From Hordeum vulgare subsp. vulgare (Eukaryota; Streptophyta; Magnoliopsida; Poales; Poaceae): 64,000 bases of DNA. Every line of letters starts with the position of its first letter. Positions within the stretch are counted from its first letter, which is position 1. The notes under the pieces are model-generated. The model was not told the DNA's origin. It did no database searches and was given only the letters and a program-made list of their open reading frames with translations. Location of the stretch: positions 319,683,186-319,747,185 of the forward strand of contig NC_058520.1 of NCBI RefSeq assembly GCF_904849725.1, given 5' to 3'. Shown here piece after piece: positions 11,413 through 24,354 of the stretch. The translations under genes were made by a program, and so were the position numbers.

Positions 11413-12789
11413 GTGTGTACCTGTGAACTGAGTATAGTTGCTTGGAATTTGGAGAGGTCATATGCGTTCTCAGATTTGAGGAAAATGAAAAAGTTTGACA
11501 GTTGAGGAATTTAACCAGTGGTTGAGCAATTTGCCTAAGCATACTGTTCTTGGGTTCCAGAGTTGTACAAATCCAAAAATTCACACAATTGAGGAATCTC
11601 GTGAAAATCTTAGATGCTTAGTGTAGTTCATCAATGATGTGGTGATAGACAGTGTTTGAGGAATCAAGTGCTTATAGATTCTTGAGGAAAAAGGGATTTC
11701 ACATAGAAGATGTAAAATAATAGATCTAACTTGCGGTAAAAATAGGATTTTATTTACCCTTGTAGGAGCACACGAAGAACACAGAGAAGTTGTGTAGAGA
11801 GGCTCTTCGGTCGCGTGTCCAATGTGCCCTAACCCAGCGACAGAGGATGTTTACGGCGGCGGAGGACGAAGATGGTCCGACTCCGGCGTGGTTCCGGCGA
11901 CGGAGAAGTCGAGGCAGTGAAGCTCTTCCTCACCGGCGACGAGACTACCAGCGATGGCGCTAGGGTTCGGTGCCGTTTGTTGTAGCAGGAGAGCGATGGG
12001 GCGAAGAAGAGTTCGCCGAGGGGGATAGGGACATATTTATAGCCAGACAGTTACTGTTGGCGCGAAGATTTCGGACCAAACAGTCCCTGCCTCTACGTCT
12101 CCGCAGGACACGTGTAGTTCTCGAACAAGGCGGTGGAGATAATGGAGATCGTGGTTATCCGAACATGGGAAGTGGGGTTCAGTTACTATGCATTAAAGAA
12201 ACAATTTTTTAAGATTTGAGGATTTTCGTTACAAAATCATCAGCTGGCAAGGACGCAGTGAGGATTTTGAACAAAGTTTCAAGTAGAACGCATATGAAGA
12301 ATTGAATAGACTGGATGAGTATAGCATAGAGGGAAGTAGGGTCCGATCACATTCACATAGAAGAAATATCAACTTGAAGAAATAGCTATAAGTGAATGTC
12401 GTTGAGGACTAGAAATCAGAGTCTATCTAGTCAAATGAAAGTCATCTAGTGTTTTTGAAGATTTTGTGATAAGTCGTCGCAATGAAGAACAACTGCTTTG
12501 AAGAAAAACACATTTTGAGGAAATGGAACATTTGAAGAAAATCAACTTGAGGAATTTCACATTGGGCGGTGGCGTGACCCACCATATAAGAATATTGATT
12601 ACAGACGCCGCGTACAATTGTCGTAGGGCCCTGAGAATCAATTTCTTCGTTGATTTCTTCACATTCAGAGTGACATTCTTCATCAGTTGAAGAAAATCGA
12701 TTCATCATGTGTTGCACATCTAAGTCATCAATTTTGCATAAGTGTTAGGATGTGTGCATGTTTTTAGAAAACATTTGAAGATTCTAAGA
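11413..12789 (-). other. Pol to third-ORF spacer with promoter-like leader
   Basis: This is non-coding sequence between the end of RNase H (about 12790) and the third ORF start (11412). Most is AT-rich with GAGGAA motifs, but 11810-12180 is markedly GC-rich. On the minus strand that block contains a G-box, a TATA box and then a C-rich stretch with AACCCTAG, resembling a plant 5' untranslated region. The short plus-strand ORF at 11970-12212 is treated as incidental. Confidence 0.55.
12034..12041 (-). promoter_or_regulatory. Internal TATA box upstream of env-like ORF
   Basis: The minus strand reads GGCTATAAATATG. About 70 bases upstream (12109-12114) lies a palindromic G-box CACGTG within ACACGTGT. 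The start codon of the third ORF is about 620 bases downstream. This is an inferred internal promoter. Confidence 0.5.
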
Positions 12790-15700
12790 TATTTAGCTCA
12801 CACCGCAACTTGCAAAACCTTTTCTCATCCAAGGGCTTAGCGAAGATATCTGCCAGTTGATCATCAGTCTTCACATAGTCGATGAGGATATTGCCGTTGA
12901 GGACATGGTCCTGAAGAAAAAGATGACGAATCTAGATGTGCTTGGTCTTCCAGTGTTGTACTGGGTTGTATGCAATCTTGATTGCACTCTCATTGTCGCA
13001 GTAGAGAGGCACATTCTTCATGTTGATGCCGTAGTCCTTGAGGGTTTGCTTCATCCATAGTAATTGAGCACAGCATGAACCAACAGCAATCTACTCAGCT
13101 TCGGCAGTGGAGAGTGATATGCAGTTATGCTTCTTTGAGGACCAACAAACTAGTGATCTTCCAAGGAAATGGGATGTGCCAGAAGTTGACTTGCGATCCA
13201 CACGGTCACCAGCATAGTCAGAATCAGAATACCCTACCAGATGAAGATTTGAGCCCTTAGGATGCCATAATCCTAGTGTTGGTGTGTGAGCTAAGTATCG
13301 AAGAATATGCTTCACAGCCTTATGGTGTGATTCCTTTGGTTTTGCTTGAAAACGTGCACACATGCAAACACTAAGCATTATATCTGGCCTAGATACACAT
13401 AGATATAATAAAGAGCCAATCATAGAACGATATACCTGCTGATCGAAATCTTTAGCATTTTCATCAGTGTCGAGGTGGCTGTTGGTAGGCATTGGAGTCT
13501 TGGCACCTTTGCATTCATGCATGTCGAATTTCCTGAGAACATCCTTGAGGTATTTCTCCTGTGATATGAAGATTCCATTGCTTTGTTGACGAATTTGGAG
13601 ACCTAAGAAGAATTTCAGCTCCCCCATCATAGACATCTGATATTCTTCACTCATCATGTAAGCAAATTCATCACTGTATCGTTTGTCAGTACAGCCGAAT
13701 ATGATATCATCGACATATATTTGAGACACAAATAGCTCATTATCATAGGATTTAGTGAAAAGAGTTGGATCGAGTGAACCACGTTTGAAGCCTTTCTTCA
13801 TGAGGAATTCCTTCAATGTATCATACCATGCCCGAGGTGCTTGCTTGAGACCATAAAGGGCCTTTTTGAGTCTGAAGACTTTGTCTGGATTCTTTGGATC
13901 CTCAAAACCTGGGAGCTGAGCAACATATACTTCTTCCTCAAGCTTACCATTGAGGAATACACTTTTCACATCCATTTGATATAAAATGATGTTATGATGA
14001 TTATCATAAGCAAGTAGTATTCGAATAACTTCAAGTCTAGCAAGAGGTGCAAAAGTTTCATCGAAATATATTCCTTCAACCTGGGTGTAGCCTTGGGCTA
14101 CAAGTCAGCCTTGTTCCTCACCACTTGACTGTCCTCATCTTGCTTGTTTCGGAAAATCCACTTGGTGCTGATGATGTTGTGCTAGCGAGGATCTGGTCGT
14201 TTGACGAGCTCCCATACGTCATTCAGCTTGAATTGAAGAAGTTCGTCTTGCATAGCTTGGATGCACTCTGGTTCCAGAAAAGCCTCAGCAACTTTTGAGG
14301 GTTCTGTGATGGATACAAAGGAAAAATGCCCACAAAAGTTAACTAAGTGTGAAGCTTTTGAGCGAGTGAGAGGACCTGGCGCGTTGATGTGGTTGAGGAT
14401 TTTGTCAGGTTCTACTTCATTTGCAATCCTCGGATGAGCTGGTTGAGGATTTCCTCTGGGCTGAGGAAGTGGTTCAGGTGCAATTTCCTCAGGAGCATCT
14501 TCTTGATTTTCATCAGTGACGGGGATCGTTTCTTCACCAATTTCCTCAGTGGGGACAATGTCTTCAGTAGGTTTGAGCTTTATTGCTTCCTCAGGAGACA
14601 GCTTATCTGGTTCAGAAAGCAATTGCTCTCTTTGCGAGCAATTAGTTTCATCGAACCGCACATCTACAGTCTCATCAACTTTGTTGTGATAGTTGTTGAA
14701 GACTCTGTAGGTGTGCGAGTCCTTTCCATAACTGAGCATGAAACCTTCATGTGCCTTAGGTGCAAATTTTGAGCTATGGTGAGGATCTCTAATCCAACAT
14801 TTTGCACCAAAGACTTTGAAATAACTTACATTGGGTTTCTTGTCAGTGAGGAGTTCATATGAGGTTTTCTTGAGGAATTTGTGAAGATATACCCTGTTGA
14901 TGATATGGCATGCAGTGTTGATTGCTTCAGGACAAAAGCAACGAGGAGTCTGATATTCTTCAAGCATAGTTCTTGCCATTTCAACCAGAGTCCTGTTCTT
15001 CCTTTCGACGACACCATTCTGCTGAGGAGTATAAGCAGCAGATAATTCGTGAGTAATACCAAGTTCATCAAGATAATCATCAAGACCACTGTTTTTGAAC
15101 TCGGTTCCATTATCACTTATGATATGTTTGATCTTGATGCCAAAGTTCGTCGAAGCCCTTGAAGAAAATCGTTTGAAGATTTCCTGCACATCAGTTTTGT
15201 ACACTATGATATGCACCCATGTATATCTGGAATAATCATCAACTATGACGAAGCCATATAAAGATGTTGCATTGGTTAGTGTGGCATAGTGAGTAGGTCC
15301 AAATAGATCCATATGAAGCAATTCGAATGGACGTGTAGTGGTCATGATAGTCTTCGAGGGATGCTTGGATCTAGTCATTTTCCCAGATACACAAGCACCA
15401 CAGAGATGATCCTTGAGGAATTTGACTGATTTGGTGCCTATGACATGCTTCTTCTTCGCAAGCGTGTGCAAATTCCTCATGCCTGCATGACCTAGTCTTC
15501 GGTGCCATAACCATCCTTCTGAGGTTTTTGCTAGTAAGCAAGTGGCTGGTTGAGGACCTGTAGAGAAATCAACAATGTACAACTCCCCTCTTCTTACACC
15601 TTCGAAGACTTTGGATCTGTCAGATTCCATGATGACTACACATCTATATCTACCAAAGATAACAATCATATCAAGATCACAAAGCATCGACACTAACATG

Positions 15701-15930
15701 AGGTTAAAACCAAGGGATTCAACAAGCATCACTTTCTCCATATGCCTATCCTTGGAAATAGCCACTTTGCCAAGTCCCAATACCTTGCTTTTACCTTTGT
15801 CAGCATATGTGATTTGCTTGAGAGGTGATGGAGTTAGTGGCATATTCATCACCAAGCTTTTATCACCAGTCATGTGATGTGTGCAGCCACTATCAAGAAC
15901 CCACTCACTATTCTTGGGTTTGTCATCCTG
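12790..15930 (-). pseudogene. Copia pol: integrase, RT, RNase H (broken)
   Basis: From about 15930 the minus strand gives the protease end (VLDSGCTHHMTGDKSL, catalytic D-S-G), then a pre-integrase H-H-C-C zinc site. Next is the integrase core with the three acidic residues in HMDLFGP, SDNGTEF and NGVVERKNR, then an acidic Q/E/P spacer. A stop at 14182 and a frameshift break the RT N-terminus. RT resumes at 13975 with MDVKSVFLNG and YVDDIIFG. RNase H follows (YSDSDYAGD, STAEAE, YCDNESAI) past a stop at 13091, and ends near KPLDEKRFC at about 12790. Order and motifs are classic Ty1/copia. Gag is missing. Confidence 0.9.
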
Positions 15931-16088
15931 CAGATGAATTAGTACAGCTTACCATCTCATATGCTTCAGATTTGAAGAATATGATATCAATTTCATCAGA
16001 TAAGAATTTCATCACAACAGAAATATAAGGACATGTGAAATATTTCTATTTCATCAATCATTAGCTTGCGTCCTATCAAGCATTTCCT

Positions 16089-16136
16089 CAGGTCTCCAGC
16101 ACATTCTTCAGATGATGATTTTCATCTGGAGACCTG
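16089..16136. repeat. Small nested inverted repeat
   Basis: CAGGTCTCCAG (16089-16099) pairs with CTGGAGACCTG (16126-16136). An inner pair CAGATGA/TCATCTG sits in the loop. It lies just before the Maximus-LINE junction. No function can be assigned. Confidence 0.6.
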
Positions 16137-16149
16137 ACCTGCAGAAGTG

Positions 16150-18502
16150 ATTAGTTCGATTCCTTCACCACCCACATCTGAAGGGGTGGCAAAGCATTCA
16201 TCATCCGGCGATCACCATATGATTGGATAGAGCCATAGCAAATGAGGGATGGAGGATTCATTTTCAAGATTTTAGGGTCGTGAATGGGGACCAGCGACAC
16301 TCTCACCACATGCCAATAATTATATATATGGAGGAGGGTGAGAGAATGAGACCAGGAGAGGGAGGGCACAAATGGAAGGGTGGGAGTCATGCTTTCAAAT
16401 TCCAGGCCTGATGGATGGAGGAGGAGAACTGTGACAAGCTAGTAAAGGAAGCAGGGAGAGAGGCAACAGGTGTTGGTGCCTGCTGCGTCAAGGATGGGCT
16501 GAAGCATGTGGCCCGGAAACTACATCATTGGAGCGAAAGCAGTCTAGGTAGTTTGGAGAAAATATTAAAGAAAGCACGGAAAGAGGTGGAGAGGTGGAGA
16601 CGTATGCCAGTGAGCAAGGAGAAGGTGGCCGGCGAGGAAGTGGCTAGATATCGAGTGGAGAGATTGGAGGAGCAGGTGATCCTCTTTTGGAAGCAGCGAG
16701 CACACACTAATTAACTAGTTGATGAAGGGAGATACAAATACCTCTTTTTATCATGCATGGGTAAAGGAGAGGAGGAGAATGAACATAATCGTAAAGCTAA
16801 AGAAGGAGGATGGGAGTTGGGCGGTGAAGGAGGAAGAGAAGGAGGTTATCACTAACTATTTCTCCTAGCATTTTAGGTCGGCGGGCGAAACTGATCACAG
16901 TGTTATGTTGCGAACCATTGAGAGAAGGGTGACTTGGGAGATGAATTCTGAACTGATGGCAGAGTTTAGTGCAAACGAGGTGAAGACAACTCTTAAGGAT
17001 ATTCCGGACCTGAAGGCTCCAGGATAGGATGGCATGCCCGCCTTATTCTACAAGCACTATTGGGAGGACGTTTGGGAGAAGATCACAAGAGAAGTCTTGG
17101 CTTTCTTGAATGGGGGCCAATGCCAGCTGACTGGAACAATACATCCATTACCTTGGTCCCAAAGGTCAAGAATCCAGACACCATAAAGAACATGAGACCG
17201 ATAAGCTTGTGCAATGTGGTCTATAAGATCATTGCAAAGATTCTCTCCAAAAGGCTAAAATGGATCTTGCCTGAGGTAATATCTCTGACTCAAAGTGCGT
17301 TTGTGGCAGGAAGACTATTACCGGATAATGTTTTACTGGTATATGAAGTCATCCACTACATGCGTAACAAAAGACATGGAAAGGAGAGTTATGTCGCGGT
17401 GAAATTAGATATGAGCAAGGCTTATGACCGAGTGGAGTGGCACTTTTTAGAGGCTATGATGGTTAAGTTGTGGTTCCAATGAAGATTTGAGGAGCTAATT
17501 ATGAAGTGTGTATGGACGGTAAAGTTTAGAATCATGATAAATGGGGATTTGACGGACGAGGTGCTACCTTAAAGAGGTCTAAGGCAAGGGGATCCCATGT
17601 CTCCTTACTTATATCTCCTCTGTGCCGAGGCTTTCTCAAGTCTGTTGACTAAAGCTGAAGAAAACAACCTGATCCGCGGGGTTAAGGTGTGCCCCAATGC
17701 TCCTAGCATTTCCCATCTGTTCTTCGCATATTATTCTCTCATCTTGTTCAAGGCGAACAAAGAAAGCGGAGAGCAGATCCTCCACATCCTACGGGTCTAC
17801 GAAGCAAGCTCAGGCCAAACCATAAACAAGGACAACTCTGCAGTTTTCTTTAGCGACAATGTGAAAGCCAAGGATAAAGATGATGTGATGCGAACCTTAG
17901 GTATCTCGAAACAGGCTCTTAATGAGAGATACCTAGGTATGCCAATTCATGTGGGAAAGTCAAGATCTAAGACATTTAGGCACATCACTGAGAGAATTCT
18001 ACACAGTATTCAGCGATGGTAGGAGAAGTTGTTGTCTCGGGCTGGGAAAGAACTAATGATCAAAGCCGTATCCTAGGCCATCCCCACATTCACTATGTAT
18101 TATTTTGACTTGACCAAAACTATGTCTGAATAGATTAGCACTGTTGTGTGCAAGTACTGGTGGAGTCAGCACGATAAAACAAATAAAGTTCATTGGCTGA
18201 GTTGGGAAAAGTTGACAAAACAAAAGGCTAAGGGAGGGTTAGGTTTCTGGGATATCCATATTTTCAACATGGCAATGCTTGCCTGGCAAGGATGGAGGAT
18301 GCTTCAAAACCCGGAGTCCTTATGTGCATAGGTCCTTGGGGCTAAATACTTCCCAGATGGAAATTGTTTGAATATGGCGGCCACAAGTAATATGTCCTAT
18401 ACTCGGAGAAGCATCTTAAAAGGTATTGATCTTGTAAAAAAGGGATGATTTGGAGGGTGGGTGATGGATCCTCGATCAACATGTGGCATGACCAATGGAT
18501 AC
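16150..18502 (+). pseudogene. LINE ORF2, endonuclease end and RT
   Basis: From about 16225 the end of the apurinic-type endonuclease is visible (FQDFRVVNGDQRHSHHMP, where the family has S-D-H-R-P). A connecting coiled region follows to 16714. RT begins near 16960 with LKAPGxDGMP and continues through ITLVPK, RPISLCNVVYKIIAK, QSAFVAGR, the block-A phrase VKLDMSKAYDRVEW, and RQGDPMSPYLY. Block C reads FAYYSLIL where F-A-D-D is expected, so both catalytic aspartates are gone. In-frame stops occur near 17025, 17480, 17570, 18020, 18075, 18132 and 18330, plus frameshifts near 16710. It cannot encode active RT. Confidence 0.88.
18498..18502. repeat. Target-site duplication GATAC, left
   Basis: GATAC directly precedes the left LTR and is identical to 27399-27403. 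This marks the insertion site in the LINE. Confidence 0.95.
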
Positions 18503-20322
18503 TGTTGGGGAACGTCGCATGGGAAACAAAAAATTTCCTACGCGCACGAAGACCTATCATGGTGATGTCCATCTACGAGAGGGGATGAGTGATCTACCTA
18601 CCCTTGTAGACCATACAGCAGAAGCGTTAGAGAACGCGGTTGATGTAGTGGAACGTCCTCACGTCCCTCGATCCGCCCCGCGAACAATCGCGCGATCAGT
18701 CCCACGATCTAGTACCGAACGGACGGCACCTCCGCGTTCAGCACACGTACAGCTCGACGATGATCTCGGCCTTCTTGATCCAGCAAGAGAGACGGAGAGG
18801 CATAAGAGTTCTCCGGCAGCGTGACGGCGCTCCGGAGGTTGGTGATGACCTTGTCTCAGCAGGGCTCCGCCCGAGCTCCGCAGAAACGCGATCTAGAGGA
18901 AAAACCGTGGAGGTATGTGGTCGGGCTGCCGTGGAAAAGTCGTCTCAAATCAGCCCTAAAACCTCCGTATATATAGGTGGGAGGGAGGGGGCCTTGCCTT
19001 GGGGCTCAAGGAGCCCCAAGGGGGTCGGCCGAGTCCAAGGGGGAGGACTCTCCCCCCCAAACCGAGTTGGACTAGGTTTGGTGGGAGGGAGTCCCCCTTC
19101 CTTCCCACCTCCTCCTTTTTTTTTCTTTCTCTCTTGATTTTCTTCTCCTTGGCGCATAGGGCACTTGTGGGCTGTCCCACCAGCCCACTAAGGGCTGGTG
19201 TGTCTCCCCAAAGGCGTATGGGCTTCCCCGGGGTGGGTTGCCCCCCCGGTGAACTCCCGGAACCCATTCGTCATTCCCGGTACATTCCCGGTAACTCCGA
19301 AAACCTTCCGGTAATCAAATGAGGTCATCCTATATATCAATCTTCGTTTCCGGACCATTCCGGAAACCCTCGTGACATCCGTGATCTCCTCCGGGACTCC
19401 GACCAACATTCGGTAACCAACCATATAACTCAAATACGCATAAAACAACGTCGAACCTTAAGTGTGCAGACCCTGCGGGTTCGAGAACTATGTAGACATG
19501 ACCCGAGAGACTCCTCGGTCAATATCCAATAGCGGGACCTGGATTCCCATATTGGATCCTACATACTCTACGAAGATCTTATCGTTTGAACCTCAGTGCC
19601 AAGGATTCGTATAATCCCGTATGTCATTCCCTCTGTCCTTCGGTATGTTACTTGCCCGAGATTCGATCGTCAGTATCCGCATACCTATTTCAATCTCGTT
19701 TACCGGCAAGTCTCTTTACTCATTCCGTAATACAAGATCCCGCAACTTATACTAAGTTACATTGCTTGCAAGGCTTGTGTGTGATGTTGTATTACCGAGT
19801 GGGCCCCGAGATACCTCTCCGTCACACGGAGTGACAAATCCCAGTCTTGATCCATACTAACTCAACTAACACCTTCGGAGATACCTGTAGAGCATCTTTA
19901 TAGTCACCCAGTTACGTTGCGACGTTTGATACACACAAAGCATTCCTCCGGTGTCAGTGAGTTATATGATCTCATGGTCATAGGAATAAATACTTGACAC
20001 GCAGAAAACAGTAGCAACAAAATGACACGATCAACATGCTACGTCTATTAGTTTGGGTCTAGTCCATCACGTGATTCTCCCAATGACGTGATCCAGTTAT
20101 CAAGCAACAACACCTTGTTCATAATCAGAAGACACTGACTATCATCGATCAACTGGCTAGCCAACTAGAGGCATGCTAGGGACGGTGTTTTGTCTATGTA
20201 TCCACACATGTAAATGAGTCTTCATTCAATACAATTATAGCATGGATAATAAACTTTTATCTTGATACAGGAATTATAATAATAACTATATTTATTATTG
20301 CCTCTAGGGCATAATTCCAACA
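18503..20322 (-). repeat. 3' LTR of the Angela-type element
   Basis: This LTR is 1,820 bp with TGTTGG...CCAACA ends and lies next to the polypurine tract. It is longer than the partner LTR, which lacks a 9-bp piece near 18690 and a ~22-bp piece near 19990. Two TATA-like sites are expected for this family; one is clear at 18967-18976. Confidence 0.95.
18967..18976 (-). promoter_or_regulatory. TATA box, Angela 3' LTR
   Basis: The minus strand reads CACCTATATATACGGAGG, followed by the conserved R/U5 start of the family. It is identical in the other LTR. Confidence 0.65.
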
Positions 20323-20336
20323 GTCTCCCACTTGCA
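20323..20336 (-). other. Polypurine tract, Angela-type element
   Basis: The minus strand reads TGCAAGTGGGAGAC immediately before TGTTGG of the 3' LTR. This is the plus-strand primer site. Confidence 0.85.
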
Positions 20337-20362
20337 CTAGAGTCAATAATCTAGCCCTCACA

Positions 20363-23300
20363 TCACCATGTGAATTGCATTGTAATAAATCTAACACCCA
20401 TACAGTTCTGGTGTCGATCATGTTTTGGCCGTGGAAGAGGTTTAGTCAGAGGGTCTGCTACATTCAGATCCATGTGCACTTTGCATATATTTATGTCCTC
20501 TTCCTCGACGTAGTCGCGGATGAGGTTGAAGCGTCGTTTGATGTGTCTGGTCTTCATGTGAAACCGTGGTTCCTTTGCTAAGGCAATGGCACCAGTGTTG
20601 TCACAGAACAAGGTTATTGGATTCAGTGCGCTTGGCACCACTCCAAGATCCGTCATGAACTGCTTCATCCATACACCCTCCTTAGCCGCCTCCGAGGCAG
20701 CCATGTACTCCGCTTCACATGTAGAATCTGCTACGACGCTTTGCTTGGAACTGCACCAGCTTACTGCACCCCCATTAAGAATAAATACGTATCCGGTTTG
20801 CGACTTAGAGTCGTCCGGATCTGTGTCAAAGCTTGCATCGACGTAACCCTTTACGGCGAGCTCTTCGTCACCTCCATACACGAGAAACATCTCCTTAGTC
20901 CTTTTCAGGTACTTCAGGATATTCTTGACCGCTGTCTAGTGATCCACTCCTGGATTACTCGGGAACCTACCTGCCATAATTATGGCCAGGCTAACATCCG
21001 GTCTAGTGCATAGCATCGCATACATGATAGAACCTATGGCTGAAGCATAGGGGACGAAGCGCATATGCTCTTTATCTTCATCAGTTGCTGGGCACTGAGT
21101 CTTACTCAATCTTGTACCTTGTAAAACTGGCAAGAACCCTTTCTTAGACTGTTCCATTTTGAACCTTTTCAAAACTTTATCAAGGTATGTGCTTTGTGAA
21201 AGTCCTATCACGCGTTTTGATCTATCCCTATAGATCTTAATGCCTAGAATGTAAGGAGCTTCTCCTAGGTCCTTCATAGAGAAACTTTCATTCAAGTAAC
21301 CTTTTATGCTCTCCAAAAGCTCTACGTTGTTTCCAATCAGTAATATGTCATCCACATATAATATTAGAAACGCCACAGAGCTCCCACTCACTTTCTTGTA
21401 AATACAAGATTCTCCAACCACTTGTATAAACCCAAATGCTTTGATCACCTCATCAAAGCGTTTGTTCCAACTCCGAGATGCTTGCACCAGTCCATAAATG
21501 GATCGTTGGAGCTTGCACACCTTGTTAGCATTCTTAGGATCGACAAAACCTTCAGGTTGCATCATATACAACTCTTCCTTAAGGAAACCGTTAAGGAACG
21601 CCGTTTTGACATCCATCTGCCAGATTTCATAGTCGAAAAATGCAGCTATTGCTAACATGATTCTGACGGACTTAAGCATCGCTACGGGTGAGAAAGTCTC
21701 ATCGTAGTTAACTCCTGGAACTTGTGAAAAACCCTTTGCCACAAGTTGAGCTTTATAAATGGTCACATTACCGTCAGCGTCCGTCTTCTTCTTAAAGATC
21801 CATTTGTTCTGAATAGCCTTGCGGCCCTCACGTAGTATCTCCAAAGTCCACACTTTGTTCTCATACTTGGATCCTATCTCGGACTTCATGGCTTCTAGCC
21901 ATATGTTGGAATCTGGGCCCACCATTGCTTCTTCATAATTTGTAGGTTCATTGTTGTCTAACAACATGATTGATAAGACGGGATTACCGTACCACTCTGG
22001 AGCAGCGCGTGATCTCGTCGACCTGCGTGGTTCAACAGAAACTTGAATTGGAGTTTCATGATCATCATCATTAACTTCCTCCTCAACCGGCGTCGCAACG
22101 ACAGAGGTTTCCCCTTGCCCTGCGCCACCATTCAGAGGGATGAGAGGTTCGACAACCTCGTCAAGTTCTATATTCCTCCCACTCAATTCTCTCGAGAGAA
22201 ACTCCTTCTCGAGGAAAGCTCCGTCTTTAGCAACAAACACTTTTCCCTCGGATTTGAGATAGAAGGTGTACCCCACTGTGTCTTTTGGGTAACCTATGAA
22301 GACGCACTTTTCCGCTTTGGGTTCCAGCTTTTCAGGCTGAAGCTTTTTGACATAAGCATCACATCCCCAAATTTTAAGAAACGACAACTTAGGCCTTTTG
22401 CCATACCACAGTTCGTATGGTGTCGTCTCAACGGATTTTGATGGTGCCCTATTTAAAGTGAATGCAGCTATTTCTAATGCATAACCCCAAAATGATAACG
22501 GCAAATCAGTAAGAGACATCATAGATCGCACCATCTCTAACAAAGTACGATTACGACGTTCGGACACACCATTACGCTGTGGTGTTCCAGGCGGTGTCAA
22601 CTGTGAAACAATTCCACATTTTCTTAAGTGATCACCAACCTCGAAACTCAGATATTCACCCCACGATCAGACCGTAGGAACTTGATCTTCTTGTTACGAT
22701 GATTTTCCACTTCACTCTGAAATTGCTTGAACTTTTCAAATGTTTCAGACTTGTGCTTCATCAAGTAGACATAACCATACCTACTCAAATCGTCAGTGAA
22801 GGTGAGAAAATAACGATATCCGCCGCGTGCCTCCACGCTCATTGGACCACACACATCGGTATGTATGATTTCCAATAAGTTACTTGCACGCAACATTGTT
22901 CCGGAGAACGGAGTCTTAGTCATCTTGCCCATGAGGCATGGTTCGCACGTGTCAAGTGAATCAAAGTCAAGTGACTCCAAAAGTCCATCAGCATGGAGTT
23001 TCTTCATGCGCTTTACACCAATATGACCCAAGCGGCAGTGCCACAAAAATATGGCGCTATCATTGTTTACTCTAACTCTTTTGGTCTCAATGTTATGTAT
23101 ATGTGTATCGCTATCAAGATTCAATATGAACAATCCTCTCACATTCGGTGCATGACCATAAAAGATGTTACTCATAGAAATAGAACAACCATTATTCTCT
23201 GACTTAAAAGAGTAACCGTCTCGCAATAAACAAGATCCAGATATAATGTTCATGCTCAACGCAGGCACTAAATAACAATGATTTAAGTTCATCACTAATC

Positions 23301-24354
23301 CCGACGGTAGCTGAAGTGACACTGTGCCGACGGCGATTGCATCAACCTTGGAACCATTTCCTACGCGCATCGTCACTTCATCTTTCGCCAGCCTTCGTCT
23401 ATTCCGCAGTTCCTGTTTCGAGTTGCAAATATGAGCAACAGAACCGGTATCGAATACCCAGGCACTACTACGAGAGCCAGTTAAGTACACATCAATAACA
23501 TGTATATCAAATATACCTGATTTTTCTTTGCCCGCCTTCTTATCTGCCAGATACTTGGGGCAATTGCGCTTCCAGTGACCCATACCCTTGCAATAGTAGC
23601 ACTCCGTTTCAGGCTTAGGTCCAGCCTTGGGTTTCTTCGGCGGATTGGCAACAGGCTTGCCGCTCTTCTTCGAATTTCCCTTCTTGCCTTTGCCGTTTCT
23701 CTTGAAACTAGTGGTCTTATTCACCATCAACACTTGATGCTCTTTACGGAGTTCAGAATCTGCGACTTTCAACATCGCAAACAACTCGCCGGGAGACTTG
23801 TTCATCCCTTGCATGTTGTAGTTCAACACAAAGCCTTTGTAGCTTGGCGACAGTGCTTGAAGGATTCTGTCAGTGATAGCTTCTTGCGGGAGTTCAATCC
23901 CCAGCTCAGCTAGACGGTTTGAGTACCCAGACATTTTGAGCACATGTTCACTGACAGACGAGTTTTCCTCCATCTTGCAAGCATAGAATTTATCTGAGGT
24001 CTCATACCTCTCGATCCGGGCGTTCTTCTGAAAGATAAACTCCAACTCCTGGAACATCTCAAATGCTCCATGACGCTCAAAGCGACGTTGAAGTCCCGGT
24101 TCTAAGCCATACAAGACTGCACATTGAACTATTGAGTAGTCCTCCTTACATGCTAACCAAGCGTTCTTAACATCCTGATCAGCCATAGCGGGTGGTTCAT
24201 CTCCTAGCGCACCACTAAGGACATAATCCTTCTTCCTAGCTTGTAAGATTAGCTTAAGATTATGAGCCCAGTCTACAAAGTTGCTTCCATCATCTTTCAA
24301 CTTAGCTTTCTCTAGGAACGTATTAAAATTCAGGATGACTGTCACGTGAGCCAT
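20363..24354 (-). pseudogene. Angela-type gag-pol polyprotein, two lesions
   Basis: The whole reading region of about 1,330 codons is present. The first open part (24354-22648, 568 codons) holds copia Gag (UBN2-like), a CCHC knuckle CYYCKGMGHWKRNC at residues 252-265, protease with DTGS near residue 302, the integrase zinc site H439-H444-C470-C473, and the core up to FLRSDRG. A missing base there shifts the frame. The second part (22600-20936) carries the rest of integrase (NGVSERRNR) and RT with YVDDILLIG. A W-to-stop change at 20936-20938 separates the last part (20890-20363), RNase H with GYVDASFD, CEAEYMAASEA and LFCDNTGAIAL. Motifs are otherwise preserved. Confidence 0.95.

Larger units (their letters stand above)
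5811..16145 (-). mobile_element. Maximus/SIRE-type Ty1/copia element, 5'-truncated
   Basis: Reading right to left it has integrase, RT and RNase H, then a long envelope-like third ORF, a polypurine tract and a 3' LTR. Copia pol followed by a long extra ORF is diagnostic of the SIRE lineage, called Maximus in Triticeae. The LTR start TGTAAGTGCATCTAGTGCCC next to A5G5 also fits. Gag, primer site and 5' LTR are missing beyond about 16145, where LINE sequence begins. The left flank is GAAAG; a matching right-hand duplication cannot exist because that end is lost. All coding parts carry stops or frameshifts. Confidence 0.82.

Noticed and set aside
19586..19834. 82-codon ORF repeated in both Angela LTRs (also 26681-26929)
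   Set aside because: It lies within LTR sequence on the strand opposite to transcription. It is conserved only because the LTRs are duplicates.
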